The notes: a model not told the origin generated them from the sequence alone. A stretch of 64,000 nucleotides of DNA from Aurantiochytrium sp. KH105 (GCA_003116975.1 BGKB01000092.1:1-64000); one strand, 5' to 3'; numbered from the stretch's first letter, positions 46,900 through 57,042 are shown. Translations and numbers: made by a program.

Positions 46900-47895
46900 C
46901 CCGCCCGCCGCGCCTCCCGCCGCGCCTCCCGCCTCCTCGCCCGCCCGCGCAAGCCCGCCCGCGAAAGCCCGCGCCCGGCCCCGCGCAGGAGCGAACGGGT
47001 TCTGCCGCCTGCCTCGCGCCGCTGGCTCTGGCCGCGGCGTGCGCATCCCGGCGCGCTTCTTCGCACCGCCCGCCCGCCCGCTCCCAGTGCCAGCCATCCC
47101 TCCCTGCGCGCTGCAGCGCTGCGCCGGCCGAGAGGAGAGGAGGAGAGGGAGGAGAGGACGGCACGCCGCGGCGACGCCCGCGCTCCCCCGCCGGCTCGGC
47201 CTGGCCTGGCTCGGCCTGGCCTGGCCTGGCATGGCATGGCGTTCACGCAGAGCACCCACGGTCGATGGCTCCTACACCGCCACGTGCACCAAAACACGCG
47301 TCGACGCAGTTCGTGCTTCTCGTTCGTCCCTGCGCTGCTGCTGCGGCTCGACTCGACTCGACTCGACCCGCCTCGCCTCGCAGCGGCAAGGCAAGGCAAG
47401 GCAAGGGCAGACGCGTGAGGAGAGAAGACGAGGCGAGGCGAGACGAGAGCAGAGCAGGCAGGCCGGCCCAGGCCACGCGCGCTGGCCTGCGCGCGCACGG
47501 GGAGCGGCCAGCGCCGGAGGAGCTGGGGCGAAAGTGGCGCGAGGTCGGGACTGCGTGCAGGGCAGAGCAGGGGAGCGGGAAGGAAGGGTGGACCGAGTTG
47601 AAGGTATCGGCGTTGACATGTGGGAGAAGAAGCCAAGGAGGACAAGGACAAGGAGGAGGAGAAGAAGAGCAAAAGTATGATTCACAAAGAGGTTGACTGG
47701 TGGGAGGGAGGTATTGCAAGGGGAGATGAGCGGCCTCGACGAGCAAGACTTCACGGCTGTTCGTGTGTCTGCGTTGTCATGATCTACGCACCACTGCAGT
47801 CTAGGCTCAGCTCAGCTCAGCTCAGCTCAGCTCAGCTCCGCTCAGCAAGGCCTTGGGGCTTTTTCAGGCTTGGCCTAGTAGGGCCTAGTTATCCG
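46900..47895. other. Intergenic region between WD40-only genes B and C, repeat-rich
   Basis: Contains ggcctggc-type repeats near 47195-47240, (GACTC)n near 47348-47366, (GGCAA)n at 47385-47405, and (CTCAG)n, about eight copies, at 47805-47845 close to the end of gene C. Open frames on both strands are compositional artefacts. Confidence 0.7.
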
Positions 47896-48798
47896 CTACC
47901 ATAGACAAAGACACGATGAGGAGGACGAAGAAGACTCGAGCAGTGGCTCCATTCCATTGAGCACATACTTGGCAGAGCCAGACTCGAGATCCCATGCCCG
48001 GACAGTTCCGTCCCAGGACCCAGAAACAATCTCTTGCCCCACAAGAGAGACGGATTGCACGTCTCCTTCATGATCCTGGAGCATGTGAATTTGCTCGCCA
48101 GAATCAGAGTCCCAGACTCTCACCGTATTGTCTGCCGATCCGCTGACAATATATGCGCCCTCGAGCGCAACGGACCACACACGATGACTGTGTCCCGAAA
48201 GAACGTGGACGAGGTCGTATGAAGGCAAGGCGTAAATTCGAATCATGCAGTCATGCGACCCCGTCACAATACGCTCAGTGTCCATTGCAACGGCCCCAAA
48301 CACATCGGTTCCTTCGCGAATGACACGTAAGCGTTTGCCGCTATCATGTTCAAAGACGCGAATGGTGCCATCCTGCAAGGCGGTTGCAATCAATTCTCCA
48401 TTCGATGCAAGGTCTCCCACCTTGGACCCTGTTGCGATTGTCTTGATGCAATCCCCGCCCGACTTGTCCCATACGCGTATGGTTCCATCCCAAGACCCAG
48501 AAACGACCTCATCGTTGAGGATGATGCCTCCGATGGCGTCTTCGTGACCTCTTAAAGTCTGCACGAGCTCACCAGATTCAACATCGACAAGGAAAATGTT
48601 GCCTTCGTACGTGCCGAGTGCAGCCAGGTTGCCTTCTAGCGCCAGGGTTGTCGCTGCGGCCGCATCTGGCGTCTTCAATTCGAAAATCAAGGCGCCCGCT
48701 TTGGTCCACGCGTACAAGGCCGGGTACTCCCCTGCCGTCGCCGCGACGATGAGCGTCTCGGACTGTGCGACCGCATAGACCTCGCTAAGGCGGCCCAT
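47896..48798 (-). CDS. WD40-only protein C, paralogue of the WD40-Roc-COR-TIR sensor domain
   Basis: 300 residues from the ATG at 48796-48798 (MGRLSEVYAVAQSETLIVA). The frame continues upstream only through a (GTGC)n microsatellite. The propeller is complete (LVQTLRGHEDAIGGIILNDE, DGTIRVWDKSGG, LSGHSHRVWSVALEGAYIVS, DNTVRVWDSDSG, LQDHEGDVQSVSLVGQEIVS, DGTVRAWDLESG) and ends at VLNGMEPLLE, with only a short Ser-run tail and final CLCLW. It is the most minimal and most diverged of the three. Same strand as A and B and the first in their row. Likely an interaction module without its own effector domain. Confidence 0.9.
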   Translation of the reverse strand: MGRLSEVYAVAQSETLIVAATAGEYPALYAWTKAGALIFELKTPDAAAATTLALEGNLAALGTYEGNIFLVDVESGELVQTLRGHEDAIGGIILNDEVVSGSWDGTIRVWDKSGGDCIKTIATGSKVGDLASNGELIATALQDGTIRVFEHDSGKRLRVIREGTDVFGAVAMDTERIVTGSHDCMIRIYALPSYDLVHVLSGHSHRVWSVALEGAYIVSGSADNTVRVWDSDSGEQIHMLQDHEGDVQSVSLVGQEIVSGSWDGTVRAWDLESGSAKYVLNGMEPLLESSSSSSSCLCLW

Positions 48799-48815
48799 CG
48801 TCCGAGCGTCCGAGC

Positions 48816-48816
<1 letters not shown>

Positions 48817-48870
<54 letters not shown>

Positions 48871-48871
48871 T
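48817..48871. repeat. (GTGC)n tetranucleotide microsatellite
   Basis: About 13 copies directly upstream of the start of WD40-only gene C. On the minus strand it reads ARTHARTH, an artefact. Confidence 0.95.
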
Positions 48872-49914
48872 GAGCGAAAGCAAGCAAACAAGCAAGAGCG
48901 CAAGGGAGAAGACTAGTGTGTCTTCTCGCGCGGCGTCGTGCCGAGGAGGAGCTGCAGCGCGCGCGCAGATGCGCCTCCTCTTTCAGGTCTGACCCCTGTT
49001 TTGGTTGCAGTGCAGCGGTTTGGGCAGCGCGTGCCGCACTTTTTCTTTTAGCCTACTTTCGAGCGAGGGAATTTTTTTTTCTCTCTTGGCCGGCCTATCC
49101 CTTCCACACAACGGAACGTGGCGGGCACTGCCAGTGCGAGTTGTCGTGCATGTCCGCTTGGTTCGTAACATCGGTCAGAAAAGAATTGGAAAGAATTGAG
49201 GTGATGAATGAGACGCAACAGAGGAAACGAAAGCAATTGATGCCAGCGATGACATCAATTTGCAGGAAGAAAGGAAAGAAGATGTTTGCACGGCGTCCTT
49301 GAGCAAAAGCAGCTTCACTTCTACGGCAACGCGCGCAAACAAGCGCAAAAGATATTTTCGGCAGCTAAAGGCAAAATGCGTCGATGTCTGCTGCACGAGG
49401 TTCGATGACTCGGAGTTTAATCGATGATGCCCGTCACGATGATCTTGCCACCATTTGCGTCAACTACAATTCTTGCTTCTTTTGGGGGATTGTGGAAACA
49501 ATGACTTTTTAACAAGGCCTTGTCCGATTTTTTGATACGGCAGAAAGAGATCCTCAAGTGAGAGGCGTAACAGCAAAGAAGAGAGATGCTGGGCATTAGA
49601 GCAATGGAGACATGATCGATACGACACATACAGTGTGTGATTTTTGAGTAGTTGGTCGACGCGTCGGTAGTCCCTGTCCGAAAGACGTAAGAGGATTCCG
49701 TGTAGTACGCGTGTGCGCAGCTCAAGGGGAGAAAAGAGAAATGCAAAGAAGTCATGCAAAACACGAAAAACCCGTCTTTTGGCTCTGGAGTTGTTTGGAC
49801 ATGCCGTGGAAAAAAATACCTAGAGTCTGATGTTGTCGCGGCTCGCATGGTAAGCCCAAGAGGTAGTGTGTATAGCACAAACAAGAGCTTGAAGAGCTAA
49901 AAACTAGACCGACG

Positions 49915-50160
49915 TTTCGAAGTCTCCGACTCGTCGCCTCGGCCTCTCCGTCACTCTTAGCTCGTTAAGCACTTTTGTAACTTTCGCACCTTCATAACTT
50001 TGATATAAAAAGTTCCCTGCGTTCCCGTACCTCCGGTTCTTCTAGAAAACACCCTATAGTCAACATTTGTCTACAATATTTCGGCGTCCGGTGCGCTCCG
50101 CACAGCCCGAACCTTCTCGAAGGATCGTCGTTAGTAGGCCCTCTTAGTGATTTTCTAGAG
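49915..50160 (+). promoter_or_regulatory. Heat-shock-element-like cluster upstream of HSP90
   Basis: Inverted TTC/GAA pairs: TTCGAA at about 49917, TTCTAGAA at 50040-50047, TTCTCGAA at 50114-50121, and ttttctagag near 50150. A TATA-like tgatataaaa lies at about 50001-50010. The density is higher than expected by eye for this GC-rich DNA, and HSP90 genes are classic heat-shock-factor targets. The 500-bp distance to the ATG implies a long leader or a leader intron; the string gaggtacgtgac at 50307 is a possible donor. Confidence 0.5.
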
Positions 50161-50657
50161 ACTCCAACGACCGGTGGCGCGGTGCACGCCTCACTAAACT
50201 CGTATGAGCGCCCGTTTGCAGCGTGTGCAAGGCGGAGATCGAAAGAGAGATTGGCGGCGCAGCACCAGACCCGAAACCTGCACAGCGAGCCTGCCCTGCC
50301 CCGACAGAGGTACGTGACGCACGACGAGACGACCGCGCTGCGCGCAAGTCCTCGGACATCACTCTTTCTTTCGCGTGGCCCTCGTTCTCGCTCCTTTCCT
50401 TCGCAATCCACGCACCGCCTTGCTCGTGTGCCGCGGACGTTGCCCCTGAGGAGCGCGCACGCATTGCGTCCCTTGGTGAGCTGGCAACCGCCCGTTTGCG
50501 GAGAACAAGGCACCAAAGGAGAGAAAGGAGAAGGAAACCGGAGGGCGCAAGAAGAAGAGTGGGAGAGAGTGAGAGTGAGAGAAGGACCCGGGACGAGAGA
50601 GACTAACTGAAGGCGAACGCGATCAACCAACAGCCAGACAACAAAACACTAGGAACC

Positions 50658-52805
50658 ATGAGCGACGATTCGGAGACGTTCTCGTTCGCGGCGGACATCA
50701 GCCAGCTGCTGTCCCTGATTATCAACACCTTCTACTCGTCCAAGGAGGTCTTTCTTCGTGAGCTCATCTCGAACTCGAGCGATGCCCTCGATAAGATTCG
50801 CTTCTCGTCCATCGCGGACCCCTCGGTCCTCGAGGCCAACGAGAAGATGGAGATCAAGCTCATCCCTGATAAGGCCAACAAGACCCTGACCATCTGCGAT
50901 ACCGGCCTCGGTATGTCCAAGAAGGACCTCGTCACCAACCTCGGTACCATCGCCAAGTCCGGCACCAAGGCCTTCATGGAGGCCCTTCAGGCCGGTGCTG
51001 ACATCTCGATGATTGGTCAGTTCGGTGTGGGCTTTTACTCCGCCTACCTCGTCGCCGAGCGCGTCGAGGTGCACTCCAAGAGCAACGATGACGACAAGCA
51101 GTGGGTTTGGTCCTCGAGCGCTGGTGGCTCGTTCACCGTGGCCGAGGACACCGACTACGAGAAGATCCCCCGCGGTACCCACATTGTCCTCCACCTCAAG
51201 GACGACCAGGAGGAGTACCTCGAGGAGCGCCGCATCAAGGACCTCGTCAAGAAGCACTCCGAGTTCATCAGCTTCCCCATCTACCTCCTCGTTGAGAAGG
51301 AGACTGAGAAGGAGGTCACCGACGACGAAGAGGAGGAGGAAGAGGAGGAGGGCGACGCCCCCAAGGTCGAGGACGTGACCGACAAGGAGGAGGAAGGCGA
51401 GAAGAAGAAGAAGACCAAGAAGGTCAAGGAGGTCACCTCGGAGTGGGAGCTTCTCAACAACCAGAAGCCCATCTGGATGCGCAAGCCCGACGAGGTCACC
51501 ACCGAGGAGTACGATGCCTTTTACAAGAGCATCAGCAACGACTGGGAGGCTCCCCTCGCCACCAAGCACTTTTCGGTCGAGGGTAACCTCGAGTTCCGCG
51601 CTCTCCTCTTTGTGCCCAAGCGCGCTCCCTTTGACATGTTCGAGGGCGGCAACACCAAGAAGAAGAACCAGATCAAGCTCTACGTGCGCCGTGTCTTCAT
51701 CATGGACAACTGCGAGGACCTCATGCCCGAGTGGCTCGGCTTTGTCCGCGGCATCGTCGACTCTGAGGATCTCCCCCTTAACATTTCCCGCGAGACCCTC
51801 CAGCAGAACCGCGTGCTCAAGGTCATCCGCAAGAACCTCGTCAAGAAGACCCTTGAGCTCTTTGCCGAGCTCGCCGAGGACGACTCGGCCGACGGCAAGT
51901 ACGCCAAGTTCTACGAGGCCTTCTCCAAGAACCTCAAGCTTGGTGTGCACGAGGACTCGCAGAACCGCAACAAGATTGCCGAGCTCCTCCGCTACCCGAG
52001 CACCAAGTCTGGCGACGAGATGACCTCGCTCAAGGACTACATCTCGCGCATGCCCGAGAAGCAGCAGGGTATCTTTTACATCACCGGCGAGTCCCGCAAG
52101 GCTGTTGAGAACTCGCCCTTCCTCGAGCGTCTTCGCAAGAAGGGCTACGAGTGCCTCTTCATGGTTGACCCCATTGACGAGTACGCCGTCCAGCAGCTCA
52201 AGGAGTTCGAGGGCAAGAAGCTCATCTCCGTCACCAAGGAGGGTCTTGACCTCAGCCTTGATGAGGACGAGAAGAAGAACTTCGAGGAGGAGAAGGCCAA
52301 GACCGAGAAGCTCACTGAGCTCATCAAGTCTGTGCTCGACGACAAGGTCGAGAAGGTCATCGTCTCTGACCGCATGGTCGACTCGCCCTGCACGCTCTCC
52401 ACCGGCGAGTACGGCTGGTCCGCCAACATGGAGCGTGTCATGAAGGCCCAGGCCCTTCGCGACTCGTCCACCATGGGCTACATGGCTTCCAAGAAGACCA
52501 TGGAGGTCAACCCCTACAGCAGCATCATCCAGGCCCTCCGCACCAAGGCCGATGCCGATGCCTCGGACAAGACCGTCAAGGATCTTATCTGGCTCCTCTA
52601 CGAGACTGCCCTCCTCACTTCGGGCTTCAGCCTCGACGACCCCGTCCAGTTTGCCGGCCGCCTTCACAAGCTCGTCAAGCTCGGCCTTTCCATCGATGAC
52701 GCCACTGACGGCGATGATGGCCTCGATGATCTTGACGACCTTCCGGCCCTCGACGAGTCCGGTGGTGATGATGAGGACTTCTCCGCCATGGAGTCCGTCG
52801 ACTAA
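50658..52805 (+). CDS. HSP90: Cytosolic HSP90 chaperone with MESVD C-terminus
   Basis: 715 residues, full length. N-terminal GHKL ATPase: [30 protein letters not shown] and [15 protein letters not shown] charged linker of Glu/Lys runs follows (about residues 215-260). The middle domain starts at PIWMRKP and contains [16 protein letters not shown], the catalytic-loop region and client-binding surface. The C-terminal dimerisation domain follows ([12 protein letters not shown]). There is no signal peptide or KDEL, so cytosolic. The terminal pentapeptide is MESVD; nearly all cytosolic HSP90s end MEEVD, which docks TPR co-chaperones. Codons are strongly C/G-ending (CTC, GAG, AAG), as in eS17, consistent with high expression. 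Single exon. Upstream heat-shock-type elements support stress induction. Confidence 0.98.
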   Translation: MSDDSETFSFAADISQLLSLIINTFYSSKEVFLRELISNSSDALDKIRFSSIADPSVLEANEKMEIKLIPDKANKTLTICDTGLGMSKKDLVTNLGTIAKSGTKAFMEALQAGADISMIGQFGVGFYSAYLVAERVEVHSKSNDDDKQWVWSSSAGGSFTVAEDTDYEKIPRGTHIVLHLKDDQEEYLEERRIKDLVKKHSEFISFPIYLLVEKETEKEVTDDEEEEEEEEGDAPKVEDVTDKEEEGEKKKKTKKVKEVTSEWELLNNQKPIWMRKPDEVTTEEYDAFYKSISNDWEAPLATKHFSVEGNLEFRALLFVPKRAPFDMFEGGNTKKKNQIKLYVRRVFIMDNCEDLMPEWLGFVRGIVDSEDLPLNISRETLQQNRVLKVIRKNLVKKTLELFAELAEDDSADGKYAKFYEAFSKNLKLGVHEDSQNRNKIAELLRYPSTKSGDEMTSLKDYISRMPEKQQGIFYITGESRKAVENSPFLERLRKKGYECLFMVDPIDEYAVQQLKEFEGKKLISVTKEGLDLSLDEDEKKNFEEEKAKTEKLTELIKSVLDDKVEKVIVSDRMVDSPCTLSTGEYGWSANMERVMKAQALRDSSTMGYMASKKTMEVNPYSSIIQALRTKADADASDKTVKDLIWLLYETALLTSGFSLDDPVQFAGRLHKLVKLGLSIDDATDGDDGLDDLDDLPALDESGGDDEDFSAMESVD

Positions 52806-53691
52806 TTGTCCAGCGTTCGCGCTATCCTGTGAGTCTGGCCGCGTCTCCTTTGCCATTGCCTAACAACTTTGACGAGAGTTAGACTCTCTTTTATCTAAAA
52901 GAAGGAAATCTAATTTCGTCTTTTCGTGACAAAATTTACCTCTTTTATTCTACCAGTCGCTTAACTTCTTGTTGTCCGGCCTCCTTGTTGACTTTACAGT
53001 ATACGTATGTGAGAACTTGAATCTCGGAGCGAGCACGTTGAAGTCGAACATGAAGCAAAAGGTAGTATAGTCCCACATGCTCGCTCGGTTCTCGAAGCAT
53101 GTTCAATTCGAGCATGAAGAAAAAGATGTGTAGTAGCGGTAGTGTGCTCGTTCAGTTTGCGTCTTTATCAAACTTTTTCAAAAAAAGGTGATGAGAGAGC
53201 CCAAGCGCCTCTTGACTTGTGAAGAAGGCTGCGGAAGAAATCGAGAATCCATCGATTCGTTCATAACACGATTCCTGAGATCTAGAAATTCGTTTATACT
53301 TCAAGAGTGGTAGTATACCCCTTTAACCCCCAAATAAAAAAGACATCGCCTCTCATTACCTTTGGCCATCGCCTGGTATCCGCATGCATTCGCCTTTCGC
53401 CTCGCATCCGCTTTTCGCCTCGCACCAAGAAGCCATCGCCGCCCACAAAAACTAGCAGCAGAAGCAGCAGGTTTTTCGCCAAGGCAAAGAGGCAGGCCGA
53501 CAGAAGCAGTAGCAGGGAAAAACAAAGAGCAAAAAGCGGACAAGGCTCTGCTCGTGCGCGGCGTGCGGCCGGTCAGCCGATTGATCGGCCAAGCGAGCGA
53601 GCGAGCAAGCTAGCGAACGAGCAAGCCAGCGAGAAAGGTCTCTCGCTCGCGCGCAACAGCAGCCGAAGGTGCGAGTTGCGTGCGATATATC
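52806..53691. other. Intergenic region between HSP90 and the galectin-RRM gene
   Basis: Contains a degenerate direct repeat of about 68 bp at 53026-53160 and a tcgcct/catccgc-type repeat near 53365-53445. The last 250 bp are the presumed promoter/leader of the next gene. No gene seen. Confidence 0.55.
53026..53160. repeat. Degenerate 68-bp direct repeat downstream of HSP90
   Basis: Two diverged units align through gaGcatgAAGaaAAagatgtgTAGTA / gaacatgAAGcAAAaggTAGTAtagt and gtGCTCG(c)tC(g)gTT. It resembles an older version of the gene-end duplications seen elsewhere in the window. Confidence 0.5.
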
Positions 53692-55461
53692 ATGACGACC
53701 ATCCGTATCAAGGTACCGCGCGGCGGCGCGGCGGCGGCGTCGAACGTGGACATCGACATTAGCAGCAGCAGCGAGGACGAAGACGAGGTAGGGTCGAACG
53801 CCGACAAGTCGTTGACCGGCGACGCCGAAAATACAGACCAACGCAAGCCGCAGGACCGAGACTACGAGCCAGAGCGCCTCGAGACCGCTCCGGGGCTGGC
53901 CGGCAGGGGCAGCGCCGCTAGCGCGGGCGCCGGGCTTGGCAGGCATGGCGAAGATGACGACGACGATGACGATAACGACTCAATCGACAAGTATATGCCC
54001 GCCTCCGCGCAGTCAAAACCGGCAGCCGGACACGACGACACCTTTTCCAACCTTTCTGTCCCAGAGCGCTATCAACCGATTATTCACGAGCTCACAGAGC
54101 AAGAGCGTCGACTCTTGGACAAATTCGTGCGCTCCAAGAAACTTGTGCTGAAGATGCCGGTCCGCATGGAGCAGGTCGCAGCCGCTCGACGCGCGCAAGA
54201 GAACGAGCGCAAGCGACGCGGAAACACCTTTACGGATTCTGACCGTGTCGCGGGTCTCGTCAAGCGTCCTCGCATCAACGTCGGAGGACCGCTCGCAGAC
54301 GGCGCGCACCCACAATCTCCGCCACAACAGCCCATGCTCTCGCAGAGAGGGGCTCAGCCGCGGACTCCCACGCAGCTTGACCGTGGCAAATCGATCGCCG
54401 CTCTTAGTACCCATTATGACGATGCAGGCGTGCTCATGCTTTCGGACTGGCGTTCCACCGAGAGCAAAGAGCCCCTGGTCATCGAACTTCCAAACCTCCA
54501 ACACGAACCCAACGCCGCCGAAGGCTCGGGCAACTCGCAAAGTGTTCAGTCTGGAAATACCGTTGTTGTCTGGGGGACCTTCCCGGATGCTTCCGAGCGC
54601 TTTTGCATTAATTTGGCGCCGTCCACCTCGTACAAGGAAAGTGACCCAAATACCGTCTTTCTGTACCACTTTAATCCTCGCGACGGCTGGGGCAAGAAGC
54701 AGATCCAACAGAACGCCTTTGTGCACGGCAAATGGGGCCGTGCTGATCGGGCTGTACAGAGCATGCCGATTGTGAAAAACAAGCGCTTCGAATTACGAGT
54801 CACCGCTACGCCCAAGGAGTTTCTCATTTTTCTTGACGGAAGGCACTTTGACACATTTGCAAACCGTGCAGACCCTCGCTACCTACAGCCGGGCCGCTCG
54901 CTATACCTCATTGTGCCTCTCGTCGAGGATCACTACGGCGACAAGGAAGATGTCAAGATTCATGGTGTCTGGTGGGGCCATCGCCCTGCGCGAATGCGCA
55001 GCCCCTCACATAGTGGGCCGGCCTATTCTCCCAACAGAAGGTTTCCTTCTGGCCCTGGTGGCATGTCGGGTCCGCGACCTGGCCCCGGCGGCGGGCCTGG
55101 CGGCGGGTACGGCGGAGGCCCGGGTTTTCATTCACGAGGGCCCCCACATCCTGGCGGTCATCGCCGGCCAAGGTCCACGCCACAGCTCGAGGAAAAGGTC
55201 CTCTTTGTTTCGGGGCTTCCCAAAGACACTGGGTCGGCATTCAACGAGCTCTTGCGACTTTTTGAGCATTACGGCGTCGAAAAGGATCACAATGGTCAGC
55301 CACGCATACGCGTCATCGAAGGCAAGGATTTTGCCTTTGTTACGCTGCGCGAAGAGTCAAGTGTTGCCGAGGCCATTCGTTTTCTCGACGGCAAGCCCGG
55401 ACAGGCTGGTCTCACACTTTCGGTCACTCGTGCCCGTAAACGACCAGGCTACCACGGCTGA
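53692..55461 (+). CDS. Galectin-RRM fusion protein
   Basis: 589 residues from the ATG at 53692. Residues 1-240: acidic Ser/Asp runs (phosphorylation-type) and a helical basic patch (AARRAQENERKRRGN) that could serve as a nuclear signal. Residues ~288-428: galectin carbohydrate-recognition domain, NTVVVWGTFPDASERFCINL, then YHFNPRDGWGKKQIQQNA and WGRADRA. By galectin-1 numbering His44, Asn46, Arg48, Asn61 and Trp68 are present (here H326, N328, R330, N341, W348), but Glu71 is replaced by Ala351. A Gly/Pro/Arg-rich linker follows. Residues ~500-585: RRM, with VLFVSGLPKDTG as RNP2-type and FAFVTLREESS as RNP1-type strands. Binding of RNA is likely; sugar binding is uncertain because of the lost Glu. 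No signal peptide. A nuclear RNA-binding role is inferred. Confidence 0.85.
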   Translation: MTTIRIKVPRGGAAAASNVDIDISSSSEDEDEVGSNADKSLTGDAENTDQRKPQDRDYEPERLETAPGLAGRGSAASAGAGLGRHGEDDDDDDDNDSIDKYMPASAQSKPAAGHDDTFSNLSVPERYQPIIHELTEQERRLLDKFVRSKKLVLKMPVRMEQVAAARRAQENERKRRGNTFTDSDRVAGLVKRPRINVGGPLADGAHPQSPPQQPMLSQRGAQPRTPTQLDRGKSIAALSTHYDDAGVLMLSDWRSTESKEPLVIELPNLQHEPNAAEGSGNSQSVQSGNTVVVWGTFPDASERFCINLAPSTSYKESDPNTVFLYHFNPRDGWGKKQIQQNAFVHGKWGRADRAVQSMPIVKNKRFELRVTATPKEFLIFLDGRHFDTFANRADPRYLQPGRSLYLIVPLVEDHYGDKEDVKIHGVWWGHRPARMRSPSHSGPAYSPNRRFPSGPGGMSGPRPGPGGGPGGGYGGGPGFHSRGPPHPGGHRRPRSTPQLEEKVLFVSGLPKDTGSAFNELLRLFEHYGVEKDHNGQPRIRVIEGKDFAFVTLREESSVAEAIRFLDGKPGQAGLTLSVTRARKRPGYHG

Positions 55462-55658
55462 TCATGGGTCGCCGTCTTGCAAAAGAAACCAAACGACGAA
55501 CAGTACAATTTTTCTCTTTCTTTTCCTGTTTACCTTTCTTCGACAATCTCTTGCGGCGCTGTCTGTCAGGCACCCATCAATCCAGCCAATCAGCCAGCCA
55601 GCCAGCTGGTCAGATGACCGAACAGCTAAAATGAGACTAGAACTTTGCTTGCGCATCG

Positions 55659-56804
55659 TCACTTTTTCTTGCCCTTTTTCTTGGCGTTCAGCTCCGTCTC
55701 GACAAAGATTGCGTGCCGTTCATGCGCGCGCTCGCGAGCGTCCTCGAGCTCCTTCTCGCGCTGCTCGCGCTCCTGCAAAAACTTGCGCATGCGCTCCTTG
55801 TGCCGTTCCTGCGCGCGTGCCTCCGCAGCGAGCTCTTCCTCGACAACTTTTTGCTCTCGCGCATTTTCAAGATCGATTATGGCTTGCTGCTGTCGCTGCA
55901 CACGGAGTTCGGCATGAAGCTCCACCTGTCGGTCGAGGTAAAGCGCCTTGTTATCATCCAGAGTTTGCAAGATCACGTCCACATCACTTTGCAAGGGCAT
56001 GCCATTGAATTCAATGTCGAGTGATCGAATCGTCTCGTTCTTGCACACGGTGCGCGCGAGGGCCGCGACACCGCGCTGGCCGAGGTTTGTGCGCGCCAAG
56101 TTCAGACAGGTTAATGTCTTGTTTGCTAGCAGCGCCTCGCTCAAAGCATCCACGCCACCAAAGTCGTGACCATCATCTGTAAGATTATTGTCCTCGAGGC
56201 CAAGCGTGACGAGGTGACTGTTGTCCACGAGTCCCATGCCAAGCGCAGCAAGACCTTCAGGCCCCACACAGGTGCGTGCAAGCTCAAGCCGCTGCAAAAG
56301 AGTATCACCCCTGGCCAAGGCGGCCCCAAGAGCCCGCGTGCCTTCATTTCCGATCGATCCATTCGAAAGGTCGAGCGCCACGAGTGAGGTGCATCCTGGG
56401 AGCGCCGCTGCGAGGACACGACCCATGGGCGCTCCACCGATGAAAGTCGCCTCGGAGGCAGAGCGATTTTCCTTGGCGAGCTTGAGAAAGAGTCTTAGCT
56501 TGCCGTCTTTGGCTACAAGTTGCTGATCCTCGCGCTCGTTGGCGAGCTTTCGCTGCTCTTCACGCAGTCTTTCCTGCTCTTCGACGATGCGCTGTGCACG
56601 CTCACGTTGCGCAGCATTGTAGCGCTCCAGATCTTGGACGAACTCGCGGTCAAAGGCATCTTGAAGCGCGTTTTCATCTTCTGCTAGAATTCCGAGCGGC
56701 TGAATGTCGCGGGACTGCAGCTCGCGTCGAGTGTCGTCGCGCGAGAGGCCCTTGGCCGTTCGCTGTTTCGGCGGCTCCAGCGCCAGCGGCTCGTCGATGT
56801 CCAT
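55659..56804 (-). CDS. Leucine-rich-repeat (RNI-type) protein with flanking coiled coils
   Basis: 381 residues from the ATG at 56802-56804 (MDIDEPLALEPPKQRT); an in-frame ATG at 56927 would add 41 residues, but its frame crosses a (CT)n microsatellite. N-terminal coiled coil (RAQRIVEEQERLREEQRKLA). Central five ribonuclease-inhibitor-type LRRs of 28-30 residues: LVALDLSNGSIGNEGTRAL, LQRLELARTCVGPEGLAAL, LVTLGLEDNNLTDDG, LTCLNLARTNLGQRGVAAL and IRSLDIEFNGMPL. C-terminal long coiled coil, Glu/Arg-rich, ends in a Lys-rich tail KKKGKKK. The LRR-plus-coiled-coil layout is common in axonemal proteins, but no orthologue is recognised. Same strand as MSH4 upstream (239 bp gap). Confidence 0.85.
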   Translation of the reverse strand: MDIDEPLALEPPKQRTAKGLSRDDTRRELQSRDIQPLGILAEDENALQDAFDREFVQDLERYNAAQRERAQRIVEEQERLREEQRKLANEREDQQLVAKDGKLRLFLKLAKENRSASEATFIGGAPMGRVLAAALPGCTSLVALDLSNGSIGNEGTRALGAALARGDTLLQRLELARTCVGPEGLAALGMGLVDNSHLVTLGLEDNNLTDDGHDFGGVDALSEALLANKTLTCLNLARTNLGQRGVAALARTVCKNETIRSLDIEFNGMPLQSDVDVILQTLDDNKALYLDRQVELHAELRVQRQQQAIIDLENAREQKVVEEELAAEARAQERHKERMRKFLQEREQREKELEDARERAHERHAIFVETELNAKKKGKKK

Positions 56805-56854
56805 GGCGCATGCAAGTGCAAGCGCAGCTGTTTTGTCTGCGTTTGCATGCACGT

Positions 56855-56878
56855 GCTCTCTCTCTCTCTCTCTCTCTG
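56855..56878. repeat. (CT)n dinucleotide microsatellite
   Basis: About 12 CT units immediately upstream of the LRR-gene start, probably in its 5' leader. Confidence 0.9.
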
Positions 56879-57042
56879 TGGCTCCTTTGGCTGCTTGACC
56901 AATTTGGGACGTGACCTTGTCCACCATCTTTGGCTGTGATGCCCTGCACTGTGGCGGCACTGCACTTTTTCCCTGCAACGGATAGGCGCCGTAGCCGTCG
57001 GCACCTAGGTATTCAACAGAGAAAGAGAGAGTCACAGTCAAG

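Larger units (their letters stand above)
48799..50657. other. Divergent intergenic region (WD40-only C / HSP90)
   Basis: 1.86 kb. Near gene C lies a (GTGC)n array. 49400-49870 on the minus strand has two overlapping open frames with protein-like composition (for example LELRTRVLHGILLRLSDRDY and KEARIVVDANGGKIIVTGII), which could be joined only by assuming introns of about 35 and 79 nt. I do not call it as a gene. 49910-50160 has heat-shock-type half-sites upstream of HSP90. 50160-50657 is presumed HSP90 5' leader. Confidence 0.5.

Noticed and set aside
50649-52856. 735-codon open frame antisense to HSP90
   Set aside because: Leu/Val/Asp/Glu-rich shadow caused by the strongly C/G-ending codons of HSP90. 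No domain, no independent promoter. Antisense HSP open frames are a known artefact.
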